Shown: positions 33,859 to 43,931, numbered from the stretch's first letter. The stretch is DNA of 64,000 bases from Archivesica marissinica (GCA_014843695.1 CM026401.1:51577450-51641449); one strand, 5' to 3'. Numbers and translations are program-made. Notes: generated from the letters alone by a model not told the origin.

Positions 33859-34176
33859 AATCTCACAAAACAGAACAAGCTGAACATGTGGTGTGTTATA
33901 GGATCATTCTATAATATTTTCCAGCTGTTTGTTGTTTGCAGGTCGGTGCAGTAGCACTTTGCAAGAGAATATTAATGAAAACAATTCTAGTTGATGGTTC
34001 AAGTGAAATAGATTGTTTGATATGCCAGAATTATGTATGCCAGAATTATGTAATTTCATTGTATGAAGGAAGAAACATTAATTTTGCTTTCCTAGCGGAG
34101 ACTCGATATTATGATCAACTTTTGTCCGTCCATCTGTACAAACATTTGGGTGCTCAATATAATATGGAGAAACAGG
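33859..34176. other. low-repeat interval with a weak exon candidate
   Basis: An acceptor-like TTTGTTGTTTGCAG ends at 33941, followed by an open stretch encoding VGAVALCKRILMKTILVDG. The later part (GTCCGTCCATCTGTACAAAC) looks like dispersed mollusc repeat. No confident donor. Confidence 0.3.
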
Positions 34177-34187
34177 TGTCTGTCTGT

Positions 34188-34241
<54 letters not shown>
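34177..34241. repeat. (TGTC)n(GGCT)n microsatellite
   Basis: Three TGTC then about 13 GGCT units, ending in the SINE-A 5-prime end. The intact SINE-A at 8672 begins GGCTG, so the GGCT run seems to have grown from the SINE start. Confidence 0.92.
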
Positions 34242-34242
<1 letters not shown>

Positions 34243-34350
34243 TCCGATTAGCGTAGTTGTTAGCTCGCTCGCTTCTCACCAATGCAACCCGGGTACGATC
34301 CTCGGACCGGGAAGTATGTGAGATGGTACAATGGTCGCCAGATCGGACAG
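34237..34350 (+). mobile_element. SINE-A, 3-prime truncated
   Basis: GGCTGTCCGATTAGCGTAGT, CGGGTACGATCCTCGGACCG and GGTCGCCAGATCGGACAG. It then breaks directly into a headless M2. Confidence 0.88.
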
Positions 34351-34646
34351 TGTAGTAGCTAAACCAATGTTCATAATAAAGGCCAGAATCTCATGTAGTC
34401 CCAGTAATATCTATGGAGGTGGGATAAATATGGCTACTACTTATCCACTGCATGATAACTAAATGGCTGTCGTTTGTATGGAGATATAATAGTATATTAA
34501 CCTAAATCTCATGTAGTCCCAGTAATATCTATAGATGTGGGATAAATATGGCTACTACTTATCCACTGCATGATAGCTAAATGGCTGTCGTTTGTATGGA
34601 GATATAATAGCATATTAACCTAAATCTCGACGAAGGAAAGGGTTAA
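34351..34646. mobile_element. M2 MITE, left end missing
   Basis: Starts at TGTAGTAGCTAAACCAATGT inside M2; two ATGTAGTCCCAGTAATATC units; right end CGAAGGAAAGGGTTAA. Confidence 0.85.
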
Positions 34647-34738
34647 ATTTAAAATGTCCTACCCTATCTGTTAGCGAAACCTTTCAACTGCACATCACCA
34701 TGGATGCATCTTCTGAGACATATTTCTTTTCTTTCAGG

Positions 34739-34797
34739 TTGTTGTCTCACATGTGACACCAAATTGATGTTACAGTTTATGTATGGACGCCATAATG
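34739..34797 (+). other. possible short exon, weak
   Basis: Acceptor ATTTCTTTTCTTTCAG ends at 34738 and donor CATAAT/GTAAGT follows 34797. One phase is open and encodes CCLTCDTKLMLQFMYGRHN. The other two phases have stops. The CC-x2-C string is PLAC-domain-like only in the loosest sense. Treat as a lead, not a gene. Confidence 0.2.
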
Positions 34798-34867
34798 TAA
34801 GTCAATGACACTTTTTTTCAAGTCCAATTATTTTTAAGGTGTGTGTCATTTCTGCATATAAATCTTC

Positions 34868-35106
34868 TTAACCCATTCAACCCCAAGTAACTCACATGGA
34901 CTGGTCCATGATATTCATAAACCAATAAATGAATCAGAAAATCACATTTGGACAAGTTCATTTATCAAAATGGGTAATTATGTCTAAAAATAGTCATATC
35001 ACTGGCAAAAAGTGCAGATCCTGATGAGACGGCTCATCACGAGCCGGCTCATCTGGATCTACACTTTGTAAGCCTATTTAGAGGTCTGTGGTGTTGAAAG
35101 GGTTAA
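34868..35106 (+). mobile_element. M1 MITE, first of a tandem pair
   Basis: TTAACCCATTCAACCCCAAG to GGTGTTGAAAGGGTTAA, with the palindrome GATGAGACGGCTCATCACG/AGCCGGCTCATC. It shares its right TTAA with the next M1. Confidence 0.94.
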
Positions 35107-35346
35107 CCCATTCGACACCAAGTAACTGACATAGACTGGTCCATGACATTATTAGACCAATTAAATTAATAAGAAAATTACATTTGGATCAGTTCATTTA
35201 TTAAAAATGGGTAAATTATTTTCTAAAAATTGTAATATTACTTGCAAAAAGTGCAGATCCTGATGAGACGGCTCATGACGAGCCGGCTCATCTGGATCTA
35301 CACTTTTTGTAAGCCTATTTAGAGGTCTGTGGTGTTGAAATGGTTA
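35103..35346 (+). mobile_element. M1 MITE, second of a tandem pair
   Basis: TTAACCCATTCGACACCAAG to GTGGTGTTGAAATGGTTAA. The two copies differ (AATAAATGAATCAGAAAATC versus TTAAATTAATAAGAAAATTA), so this is a second insertion into a terminal TTAA, not a duplication. Confidence 0.93.
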
Positions 35347-35397
35347 ACTCTTGGAGAGTTGTATAGAAGTACAGAAGCCTACAAGGATACTTCCACA

Positions 35398-35690
35398 TGA
35401 GTGTGTGTTTTACGTTTATTTATCGTCGCTACCGGTTGCCCATATGAGCGACGCCTCCTGAAGAGATTAGTCATTTTAGATTGATGGAGGATAGTGCAAT
35501 GATACAGACAGAGATCCATTCCAGAATCTCCTTGTTCGTTTACGTGCACGGTGTACAGCACCGACACGAGACCTCGGTTTAATGTCCCATCTGAAGACTG
35601 TTAATTTTATTAGGGTCAGACGGGGGGTCAAACCTGCGATTACCAGTCCAGCGTGTTACACAACTGGACAACAGATCCATTTGTTAATTA
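35398..35690 (-). mobile_element. SINE-C, full length
   Basis: Reversed (AC)n tail, body and head (complement of CGCTGGACTGGTAATC at 35640-35660). Its 3-prime flank, 35347-35397, is also found 3-prime of the SINE-C at 47764, see findings. Confidence 0.9.
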
Positions 35691-36165
35691 CAACACAAAC
35701 ACGTAGACCCACATAAAAGTCACAACTTGCCATCTTTAGGCAAAAGGACAAATTCTTTCTTGTAACCATTAGCCAAGTTTGGTGATGGGACATTTGAATT
35801 GGGTATCTCATGCCGCATTAATTCAGAAATGTGTCTGTGAAGCCATAATAATTACACATGGTGATAATTGCCACTCACCACCAGACATAATTTTTACACA
35901 TCATGATAATTGCTAGTGTCTACCTGCCAGCATACTCAGCAGCATTGAAACTGGTGTTTAGTGGCTAGTACTTGGCAAAATGACCAATAATTGTTGGGAT
36001 CATTAATTTGACACTATTCATATTCACCCGGGGGGGGGGGGGGAGACATTTGTAGGTGGTGTGAAATAGCTGGAGTCCAAATAATTGGCTTTGTGAGTGT
36101 GTTTGTGTCACAACCCAATCATGATATAAAATAGGCAGTGTTGCCTAGCAATGGTGGTAAGCAGA
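35691..36165. other. single-copy interval
   Basis: No gene seen. A 13-base G-run at 36032 and repeated CATGGTGATAATTGCCA-like motifs at 35865-35920. Confidence 0.5.
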
Positions 36166-36456
36166 CGGATCTGTAGTCCAGTGGTAACACGCTGGACTGG
36201 AAATCTAGGGATCGCAGGTTCGATCCCCCGTCTGACCCTAATAAAATTAACAGTCTTTCAGATGGGACTTTTAACCGAGGTCTTTATCGGTGCTTTACAC
36301 CATGCACGTAAAAGAACCAGATGAGACTCTGGAATGGGTCTCTGTCTGTATCATTGCACTATCCTCCAAAACTCTAAAATGACTAATCTATTCAGGAGGC
36401 GTCGCTCATATAGGCAACCGGTAGCGACGATAAATAAACGTAAAATACATACATTG
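36166..36456 (+). mobile_element. SINE-C, full length
   Basis: GATCTGTAGTCCAGTGGTAA, ACGCTGGACTGGAAATCTAG, GGTTCGATCCCCCGTCTGAC, the complete body and GATAAATAAACGTAAAATAC. Confidence 0.93.
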
Positions 36457-36461
36457 GTGAT

Positions 36462-37015
36462 AATGGTTGCCCATTCTACCTGCCTGTGCCTGAAATACTG
36501 CTCTCAGAGGCACCAAAAGGCAGGGCTCGACAAACCCACTCGTCCGCTCGTATTTACGCGTGACTTTTCGATCTGGACGAGTAGAAATTCCAAGTCGCTT
36601 GCCCAGTCGGACGAGTGAAAATTTCAGCTAAATATCCAATATAAATCGAAGGAACAAAATAAAATAATATCCGTTTTACTTTCTTCAGAATGATTACCAG
36701 GCGTGATAATGGGAAATCACCGAGGATATTTTAATGTGTTTATGCTGCCACATAATTGCATTTATTAATAAATTAAAGTGCAATTCCGACGATTTTTAAT
36801 GTTCCTAAAATACATGGGACGAGTGATAGTCCAATCTGGACGAGTGGAACAGTGGCATCACTCGCCCAGTAGGACGAGTAAGAAATTAAAAAATTGTCGA
36901 GGCCTGAAAGGGGGTGTCTTCATCCACCAATAACTGCTTTAGAGTGGCCATATGACCTAATGAATCTGTCAATTGTGACTTTAAAGTTTAAACCCCAAAT
37001 ACAAAACATGTGTCA
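36462..37015 (+). mobile_element. SINE-F interrupted by a 384-bp element
   Basis: Left part CCTGTGCCTGAAATACTGCT then GAGGCACCAAAA. Right part GTGTCTTCATCCACCAATAA, GAGTGGCCATATGACCTAA and AAACCCCAAATACAAAAC. Between them lies the 36522-36905 insertion. The single GTCTTCATCCACCAATAACTGC unit shows the unexpanded state of the 10396 array. Confidence 0.82.
36522..36905. mobile_element. GGACGAGT-repeat MITE nested in SINE-F
   Basis: Ends AGGGCTCGACAA and TTGTCGAGGCCT are inverted repeats. GGACGAGT occurs about six times in both orientations (CACTCGTCC, TCTGGACGAGT, CAGTAGGACGAGTAAG), making subterminal inverted repeats. No coding frame. Confidence 0.72.
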
Positions 37016-37427
37016 TCATTCATTTTAGGAGAAAATTATGACATAAGCCAGGTTGAATAGTTACAACAAGAAAAAGTTGCATGCCTTTCTACAGATACAA
37101 TTACACACACAATACTACAGGTTATGACAGGTTTTAGTTTACATTAAAAATACAGTATTAGACAGTCTCAAACGACAACAATATTAAAACACGAAAATGC
37201 AACTTCAGAAAATTAAGTTTTAATTGTTGAAAAATAGATGACGAATAATAACACAATAGCTGATGGAAAAATTATGAATAACAGGTTTGTTAACGAAACA
37301 AATATGTATGAAAAATGTTATCTGTAGGTGGTACAGTTCAGAGCAGGCCCTTTGGATATTTTGAGCCTGCTCAGGTTTTCCCCACCTTACAGTGGATCAT
37401 CTCTTTGGTGAAAATATGTCTCATTTT
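37016..37427. other. single-copy interval
   Basis: AT-rich, no supported feature. Confidence 0.5.
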
Positions 37428-37615
37428 AAAGTGTGTTCTACGTTTATCTATCGTCATTACCGGTTGCCCATATGAGCGACGCCTCCTGAAGAGATTAGTC
37501 ATTTTAGAGTTTTGGAGGATAGTGCAATGACAAAGACCCATTCCAGAATCCAGCATCGACCGGAGACCTCAGCTTAAAGTCTCTTCTGAAAGACAGTTAA
37601 TTTTAATAGGGTCAG
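37428..37615 (-). mobile_element. SINE-C, head missing
   Basis: GTTCTACGTTTATCTATCGT, ACCGGTTGCCCATATGAGCG and ACGCCTCCTGAAGAGATTAG reversed body, ending at TTTTAATAGGGTCAGA. 5-prime truncated. Confidence 0.88.
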
Positions 37616-37713
37616 AGACCCATTCCATTTAAAGCAATCATGAGCCTCTATTTAAGGGGCGATGCCTTTGAGGGGCAATTAATGCTTCGCCTGTCAGAAA
37701 AGAGATGATCTAT

Positions 37714-38182
37714 GAGCTTATTTACACTCGCTACTGGGGGCGGGGCCTCCAGGTCCAAGTGCTTCAGGTCGTTGAGCTTATTTACACTCGCTACTGGGGG
37801 CGGGGCCTCCAGGGCCAAGTGCTTCAGGTCGTTGAGCTTATTTACACTCTCTACTGGGGGGGCGGAGCCTCCAGGGTCAAGTGCTTCAGGTCGTTGAGCT
37901 TATTTACACTCGCTACTGGGGGCGGAGCCTCCAGGGCCAAGTGCTTCAGGTCGTTGAGCTTATTTACACTCGCTACTGGGGGCGGAGCCTCCAGGGCCAA
38001 GTGCTTCAAGTCGTTGAGCTTATTTACACTCGCTACTGGGGGCGGGGCCTCCAGGGCCAAGTGCTTCAGGTCGTTGAGCTTATTTACACTCGCTACTGGG
38101 GGCGGTGCCTCCAGGGCCAAGTGCTTCAGGTCGTTGAGCTTATTTACACTCGCTACTGGGGGCGGGGCCAACTGCTTCAGGT
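37714..38182. repeat. 60-bp minisatellite abutting SINE-F
   Basis: About 7.8 copies of GTTGAGCTTATTTACACTCG, CTACTGGGGGCGGGGCCTCC and AGGGCCAAGTGCTTCAGGTC. Since 60 is 20 codons, three plus frames and one minus frame are open throughout. The unit boundary AGGTCGTTGAGCTTATTTACACTCGC resembles the SINE-F head (GGTCGTTGACTTCAAATCACTTGC) it runs into. Confidence 0.94.
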
Positions 38183-38388
38183 CGTTCATTTCAATTCACT
38201 TGCCCCTCACCGATGTAGGTTCGAATCCCACTGGGTGTGTCGGATTCTTTCATGTGAGGAGGAAGCTATCCAGCTGGCTTGAAGAAGGTTGTTCTACCCG
38301 GGGTCTTCCTCCACCAATAATAGCTGGAGAGTCGCTGTTTTGGATCTAAGCTGTTTGTGCGACTATAGCCCCCAAAACAAACCCCCTA
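38183..38388 (+). mobile_element. SINE-F, nearly complete
   Basis: TCGTTCATTTCAATTCACTT, GCCCCTCACCGATGTAGG, TTCGAATCCCACTGGGTGTG (B box region), AGCTATCCAGCTGGC, GTCTTCCTCCACCAATAATA, GCTGGAGAGTCGC and GCCCCCAAAACAAACC. The A-box end is lost in the array. Confidence 0.87.
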
Positions 38389-38799
38389 AAACACTCGCTA
38401 CCAGAGGATCATGCACAATTGTGCATGCAAGCATTAAGGAATATAATTAGTCTGGGTAAATTTATCAAATTAAATGCCTTTAGCAGATGTCCACTTCAAA
38501 ACCGGAAAGGTGTGACTGTACAGAAATTATCTGTCCACTTCAAAGATAACAGTCTGTCCCCGCCATCCTTTATTCTGCACAATAGAGATTCGCATGGCTG
38601 GTGTTTGCATGTCGGATGGTCATTTTCAGGTGATGACCACAATGAGATACCTGTGTTGCTTTTGATGTGACTCTTTTGTCTGGTCATGTCTGAATGAGCA
38701 AACAGACCATGTGACAGGCCCATATTGACCACATGAATGTTCCTGTGGACAGAAATTGCTTATGATTTGTTTGATCTTGCTTTGGGCACAAATGTTTGG
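38389..38799. other. low-repeat interval
   Basis: No supported gene. A plus frame (38419-38670) and a minus frame overlap here, neither with a recognisable domain or clean splice sites. Confidence 0.45.
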
Positions 38800-39176
38800 T
38801 TGTTCAGTTCTCTGCCTCGGTTCTTCAGTTCTCTGCCTCGGTTGTTCAGTTCTCTGCCTCGATTGTTCAGTTCTCTGCCTCGGTTGTTCAGTTATCTGCC
38901 TCGATTGTTCAGTTCTCTGCCTCGATTGTTCAGTTCTCTGCCTCGATTGTTCAGTTCTCTGCCTCGATTGTTCAGTTCTCTGCCTCGATTGTTCAGTTCT
39001 CTGCCTCGATTGTTCAGTTCTCTGCCTAGATTGTTCAGTTCTCTGCCTCGATTGCTCAGTTCTCTGCCTAGATTGTTCAGTTCTCTGCCTCGATTGTTCA
39101 GTTCTCTGCCTTGGTTGTTCAGTTCTCTGCCTCGATTGTTCAGTTCTCTGCCTCGATTGTTCAGTTCTCTGCCTCA
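38800..39176. repeat. 21-bp minisatellite
   Basis: 18 copies of TTGTTCAGTTCTCTGCCTCG A. Since 21 is 7 codons, every frame on both strands stays open. The RQRTEQS-type minus frame and the SSLPRLF-type plus frame are artefacts. Confidence 0.95.
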
Positions 39177-39281
39177 GTGCAGTATCATTTTTTGTATAGA
39201 GTTGATCATCTGCAATCTGGTGTGTAGTTTCTCTGTTACTGGGCTGTTGTTTCAGCATTCCTATTTTTCCGCAGACGATTC

Positions 39282-39665
39282 TGTAGTCCAGTGGTTAACA
39301 TGCTGGACTGGTAATCCAGTGATTGCAGATTCGATCCCCCGTCTGACTCTATTAAAATTAACCACATTTACGCTTTCATCAGTGCCAACAAGCATGATTA
39401 ATATAAGTTGTTAGAACTTGTTTCGCAATCGTTGTAAAAAAAATAAAGTTTAAACATTATAAATAAAATTAACAGTCTTTCAGATCGAGGTCTCATGTCG
39501 GTGCTTTACATCGTGCACGTAAAAGAACCAGAGGAGATTCTGGAATGGGTCTCTGTCTGTATCATTGCACTACCCTCCAAAAATCTAAAATGACTAATCT
39601 CTTCAGAAGGCGTCGCTCATATGGGCAACCGGTAGCAACGATAAATAAACATAAAACACACACAC
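39282..39665 (+). mobile_element. SINE-C split by a SINE-A tail
   Basis: Head ATTCTGTAGTCCAGTGGTTA with GCTGGACTGGTAATCCAG, then at 39361 a SINE-A 3-prime piece (CACATTTACGCTTTCATCAG to AATAAAGTTTAAACATTATAA). The SINE-C body resumes at about 39450. TAAAATTAAC occurs on both sides of the insert, a 10-bp target duplication. The whole SINE-C lies between two about 70-bp direct repeats (39207-39277 and 39669-39737). Confidence 0.87.
39361..39449 (+). mobile_element. SINE-A 3-prime fragment nested in SINE-C
   Basis: About 85 bp of SINE-A end: GCCAACAAGCATGATTAATA, GTTAGAACTTGTTTCGCAAT and GTAAAAAAAATAAAG. A 5-prime-truncated insertion, the newest event at this spot. Confidence 0.87.
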
Positions 39666-39847
39666 ACTCATCTGCAATCTGCTGTGTAGTTTGTGTTACT
39701 GGGCTGTTGTTTTATCATTCATATTGTTCCGCAGACGTTGATTTATTATCGCTACTGGTCGTTGCACGAATGAGGCACATCTCTAGAATAATATTTATCA
39801 TTTTATGTTCTGAGAAATAAGGCAATAATTATGGGAGCAGAACCAGG

Positions 39848-40215
39848 GCCGAGTGGTTACAGCCGTCGAGTGGTTACAGACGTCGACTTCAAAGCACCTG
39901 CCCATCAAAGCTGAACTGCAAGTAGCCAGATTATCATTTACAGTGGAGCCGGGATTCGAACCGCTAGACCACTGTTGTATTTAATTGTGTGCTGTCACAG
40001 AATAGCTTGTATCTTGTGATATCTAATGAATTTAATATGGAAACTTCAGTGAAATAAACAATGTAACCATGAAATAAGAAATAAATAAAAAAATCCTCGC
40101 CCAATGTGCAAAATTGCACTACTTTATATAACTTTCTTTCAGCTCGATTGCTAGGCAACGTTTAATTTTAATTGCTCTTGAAATCTCATTCCTGATAGAA
40201 TACATCACCAAGCAA
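39848..40215. repeat. SINE debris
   Basis: GGGCCGAGTGGTTACAGCCG followed by a duplicated GTCGAGTGGTTACAGACGTC and CTTCAAAGCACCTGCCC looks like a SINE-F head. GAGCCGGGATTCGAACCGCT is a reversed B-box. 40138-40215 is a decayed reversed SINE-B tail (CAGCTCGATTGCTAGGCAAC, CTCATTCCTGATAGAAT). Confidence 0.6.
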
Positions 40216-40737
40216 TAACGCTACTGGACATTTATTTTCCCCGCACCAGCCCCCCCCCCCCCATTATGCCCAAGGACAAATGTCAGACATGGGGGGGATT
40301 TCAAATTGATTTATAGTAATGGTTAGAAAACAGTTGTCAACTGTTGTTTAATATGTTCAATTTCAGTTTTCTTGGAAATTGGTTTTCTTGGAAAATCAGC
40401 TATATTTTCCCTTTAATGCTGGCTGGTCACAGCTGGGTATCGGAGGCCATTAATCATTTATTCTAGGATTAAGAAGAGAATCCGAGACAAATAAATCAAT
40501 ATGGTCAATGTAAAATGGTCTCTTCATTCATGTCTGATCATTGGTCATCCGTGGATTCGTGGGGAACTATCTCCTGTCTCAGATTACAGATCGGATAATT
40601 AGTTGAAAGGTTTTGGTGCCACCATTCCATAGAAGTTTCAGTTGAAATAGTATTCCAAGAAAATTATTGATTTATTAATTGATGCATCTAATGGTGAGAC
40701 AGAGCTTTGTTTGATCATCTTCCCATTTAGCATCAAC
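40216..40737. other. single-copy interval
   Basis: No supported feature. C-run at 40249 and G-run at 40291, about 30 bp apart, could pair. Confidence 0.5.
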
Positions 40738-41086
40738 TCGTAACCTGCCGAATAAATTGGCCGGAATGTGCAAACAACATAGACCATAATAAAATTAACA
40801 GTCTTTCAGATGGGACGTTAAACCAAGGTTTTGTGTCGGTGCTTTACACTGTGCACGTAAAAGAACCAGAGGAGACTCTGGAATGGGTCTCTTGTCTGTA
40901 TCATTGCACTACCCTCCAAAAATCTAAAATGACTAATCTCTTCAGGAGGCGTCGCTGATATGGGCAACCGGTAGCGATGATAAATGAACGTAAACCACAC
41001 ACAAACAACATAGATCCAGATCAGCCGCTGCGTTCTATGCTGTTTGCAAACGTGATTTTTATATGCCACTATAGTGCAAAGGGTTA
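40738..41086. mobile_element. M3 interrupted by SINE-C
   Basis: Left: AACTCGTAACCTGCCGAATA to GTGCAAACAACATAGACCA. Right: AAACAACATAGATCCAGATC to GTGCAAAGGGTTAA. The repeated AAACAACATAGACCA/AAACAACATAGATCCA is the SINE-C target duplication. Confidence 0.82.
40787..41008 (+). mobile_element. SINE-C nested in M3, head missing
   Basis: Starts AATAAAATTAACAGTCTTTC, ends GAACGTAAACCACACAC. The complete tRNA head is absent, so reverse transcription stopped before it. Confidence 0.9.
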
Positions 41087-41189
41087 AACGACACCAAGAC
41101 AGCGCATTTAGGATAGCATACTAACCAAGGTTAACCACAGATTAATTTATTCCGAAAGTGTTCACGATAATATTTTAAAATTTATAGCC

Positions 41190-42320
41190 GGAACACACGG
41201 TATGAAACTATTTAAAACAGGAACACAAAGGTATGAAACTGTTAAAACAGGAACACAAAGGTATGAAACTGTTAAAACAGGAACACAAAGCTATGAAACT
41301 GTTAAAACAGGAACACAAAGGTATGAAACTGTTAAAACAGGAACACAAAGGTATGAAACTGTTAAAACAGGAACACAAAAGTATGAAACTGTTAAAACAG
41401 GAACACAAAGGTATGAAACTGTTTCAACAGGAACACAAAGCTATGAAACTGTTAAAACAGGAACACAAAGGTATGAAACTGGTAAAACAGGAACACAAGG
41501 GTATGAAACTGTTAAAAACAGGAACACAAAGGTATAAAACTGTTAAAACAGGAACACAAAGCTATGAAACTGTTAAAACAGGAACACAAAGGTATGAAAC
41601 TGTTTCAACAGGAACACAAAGCTATGAAACTGTTAAAACAGGAACACAAAGGTATGAAACTGTTAAAACAGGAACACAAGGTATAAAACTGTTAAAATGG
41701 GAACACAAGGTATAAACTGTTAAAAACAGGAACACAAGGTATAAAACTGTTAAAAACAGGAACACGAAGGTATAAAACTGTAAAAACAGGAACACAAAGG
41801 TATGAAACTGTTAAAACAGGAACACAAAGGTATGAAACTATTAAAACAGGAACACAAAGGTATGAAACTGTTAAAACAGGAACACAAGGTATGAAACTGT
41901 TAAAACAGGAACACAAAGGTATGAAACTGTTAAAAACAGGAACACAAGGTATGAAACTGTTAAAAACAGGAACACAAAGCTATGAAACTGTTAAAACAGG
42001 AACACAAAGGTATGAAACTGTTAAAACAGGAACACAAGGCTATGAAATTGTTAAAACAGGAACACAAAGGTATGAAACTGTTAAAACAGTAACACAAAGG
42101 TATGAAACTGTTAAAACGGGAACACAAAGCTATGAAACTGTTAAAACAGGAACACAAGGTATGAAACTGTTAAAACAGTAACACAAAGGTATGAAACTGT
42201 TAAAACAGGAACACAAAGCTATGAAACTGTTAAAACAGGAAGACAAGGTATGAAACTGTTAAAACAGGAAGACAAAGGTATGACACTGTTAAAACAGGAA
42301 CACAAGGTATGAAAGTGTTA
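41190..42320. repeat. 30-bp minisatellite
   Basis: About 38 copies of GAAACTGTTAAAACAGGAAC plus ACAAAGGTAT, with 29- and 31-bp variants. 30 bp keeps frames open, giving KTGTQRYETV-like and reverse CSCFNSFIPL-like artefact frames. Variation: AGGTATG/AGCTATG and TTTCAACAGG. Confidence 0.96.
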
Positions 42321-43032
42321 TAAATAAATTGTTTGCTGCTTTCAAATTCAGTTCTGTTTCAATGAAATATATTTCTATAATTCAGTGAATAGTAATAACA
42401 CCCAATAATGATACAGTTGTAACCCGATTATTTATGACCGTTTTTAGCCAATTCAGACAAGAGAAAAAAGTGATAAAGCTGAATAATTCAGATATCACTG
42501 TTAGTATCTTTGACATGCACAGAAAGATTAAGCCCCAGAGACAGATGTTTGAATAGAAACACAAACGTTTTTTACAAGGGAATTTTCAAAGGTATTAAAA
42601 ATTAACTTGACCCTTAAAGTTTTTAAGCTTTTCAGCGCAAATGCAAAGTTTAAAAGGGGTTAGTAACGCGCTTGTATCAATTATGGACTATTTACCAATG
42701 CTGGACTCTTAGACTTTTGTATTTACACCTGCTGGTTGTTTGTTAGTACGCAGATCAATCGTGACAGGAGCACTTAGAATCAATTCTATATTTTAGATAA
42801 TTGCGGGATTGCACATAAAACTTTATAAACCTTGAAGTGGCAATATGCACAGAAATTGTTAACCACTTCGGTTTTTTATCAAGAGAATAATTTAGCTTCA
42901 AGTATCTTCTTCATATGTTCAGCAAATTCCTGTCTTTACGGTTGTACGAGTGTTCGAGTATTCGTTTAAGCATCAACTAATAAATAAACCTGCTAAATAT
43001 TATTTGGAATGGAATATCGGAACTCGGAGAAT
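42321..43032. other. single-copy interval
   Basis: About 700 bp with no supported feature. Confidence 0.5.
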
Positions 43033-43342
43033 ATTAAGTTTTGTGCCGTAATGTTTATATTTATGAAATGTAAGTATTTTAGCCATATTAAAAAAATAGG
43101 TAGGTAGGTAGGTTGATGCCCTTATGGATCATCCTAGGTCGGAATTTTGTGCCGTAATGTTTATATTTATGAAATGTAAGTATTTTAGCCATATTAAAAA
43201 AATAGGTAGGTAGGTTGAAGCCCTTATGGGTCATCCTAGGTCGGAATTTTGTGCCGTAATGTTTATATTTATGAAATGTAAGTATTTTAGCCGTATTATA
43301 GGTAGGTAGGTTGAAGCCCCTTATGGATCATCCTAGGTCAGA
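43033..43342. repeat. 101-107-bp tandem triplication
   Basis: TGTGCCGTAATGTTTATATT at 43042, 43149 and 43250. Each copy ends GGTAGGTTGAAGCCC and ATCATCCTAGGTC. Length difference is in the (TAGG)n stretch. Confidence 0.93.
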
Positions 43343-43378
43343 ATGTTCGGTAGAAGTGAGAAACAATGCAAATACCAT

Positions 43379-43920
43379 CCATACTCACCTATAAGATGAG
43401 ATTTGTATCACTAGATTATCGCCTCAAAGTGGCTTCCCATCTTATAAGTAAGTGCTAAAAAAAAATTATTAACAAAAATTAACATTTTAAATGTGTTAAA
43501 ATTAATGGTATCCTTAACCCATTCAACACCAACTATCTGACATGGACTGGTCCATGATATTTTTAAACCAATAAATTAATAACAAAATTACATTTGGATC
43601 AGTTCATTTATCAAAATGAGTAATTTATTTTCTAAAACTAGTTATATTACTTGAAAAAAGTGCATATCCTGATGAGACGGCTCGTCGATCTACACTTTTT
43701 TGTAAGCCAATTTAGAGGTCTGTGGTGTTGAAAGGGTTAAAGTTTGAGAAAAGAAAACACCCTGACACTTCTTCAACTTGCATTGGCCAACTATGCAATA
43801 TATACTTGTGTCCATTTCATCAGCCCGTCTTATATGCGAATGCATGCCAAAACCCACAGATTTCAGGGCCAAAGTAAAGGGTTATCTTATAGGCGAGATC
43901 ATCTTATGAGTGAGTATGGC
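43379..43920 (-). mobile_element. M4 MITE interrupted by M1
   Basis: CCATACTCACCTATAAGATG to GATCATCTTATGAGTGAGTA. It matches 17512-17872 reversed, including CTTCAACTTGCA and GCCTCAAAGTG. The M1 at 43514-43740 splits it where the 17-kb copy reads TATTCATAATTACGG. Confidence 0.85.
43514..43740 (+). mobile_element. M1 MITE nested in M4, one palindrome arm lost
   Basis: TTAACCCATTCAACACCAAC to GGTGTTGAAAGGGTTAA. The centre is GATGAGACGGCTCGTC joined directly to GATCTACACTT, so the second arm is deleted. Confidence 0.92.
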
Positions 43921-43931
43921 CAGTATACAAG

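Noticed and set aside
33408..33887. 159-codon minus frame with an EPATITGHM repeat
   Set aside because: 27-bp array within SINE-F; plus frames over the same DNA are open too.
36166..36245. Functional tRNA-Thr gene (complete cloverleaf-like head with GGU loop in sister copies)
   Set aside because: Each such head is joined to the same SINE-C body and AC tail. Acceptor stems do not pair well, so they are SINE heads. The same holds for the SINE-B CAG-loop heads and the Ser/Leu-like SINE-D/F heads.
37705..39414. Frames of 112-225 codons on both strands over the 60-bp and 21-bp arrays
   Set aside because: Unit lengths are multiples of 3, so any stop-free unit stays open for ever; plus and minus frames are open together.
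41202..42181. Lys/Thr-rich 96-160-codon frames (KTGTQRYETV-like repeats) resembling collagen-like or adhesive foot proteins
   Set aside because: 30-bp array with indels; frames switch with each 29/31-bp unit and no signal peptide or start context is seen.
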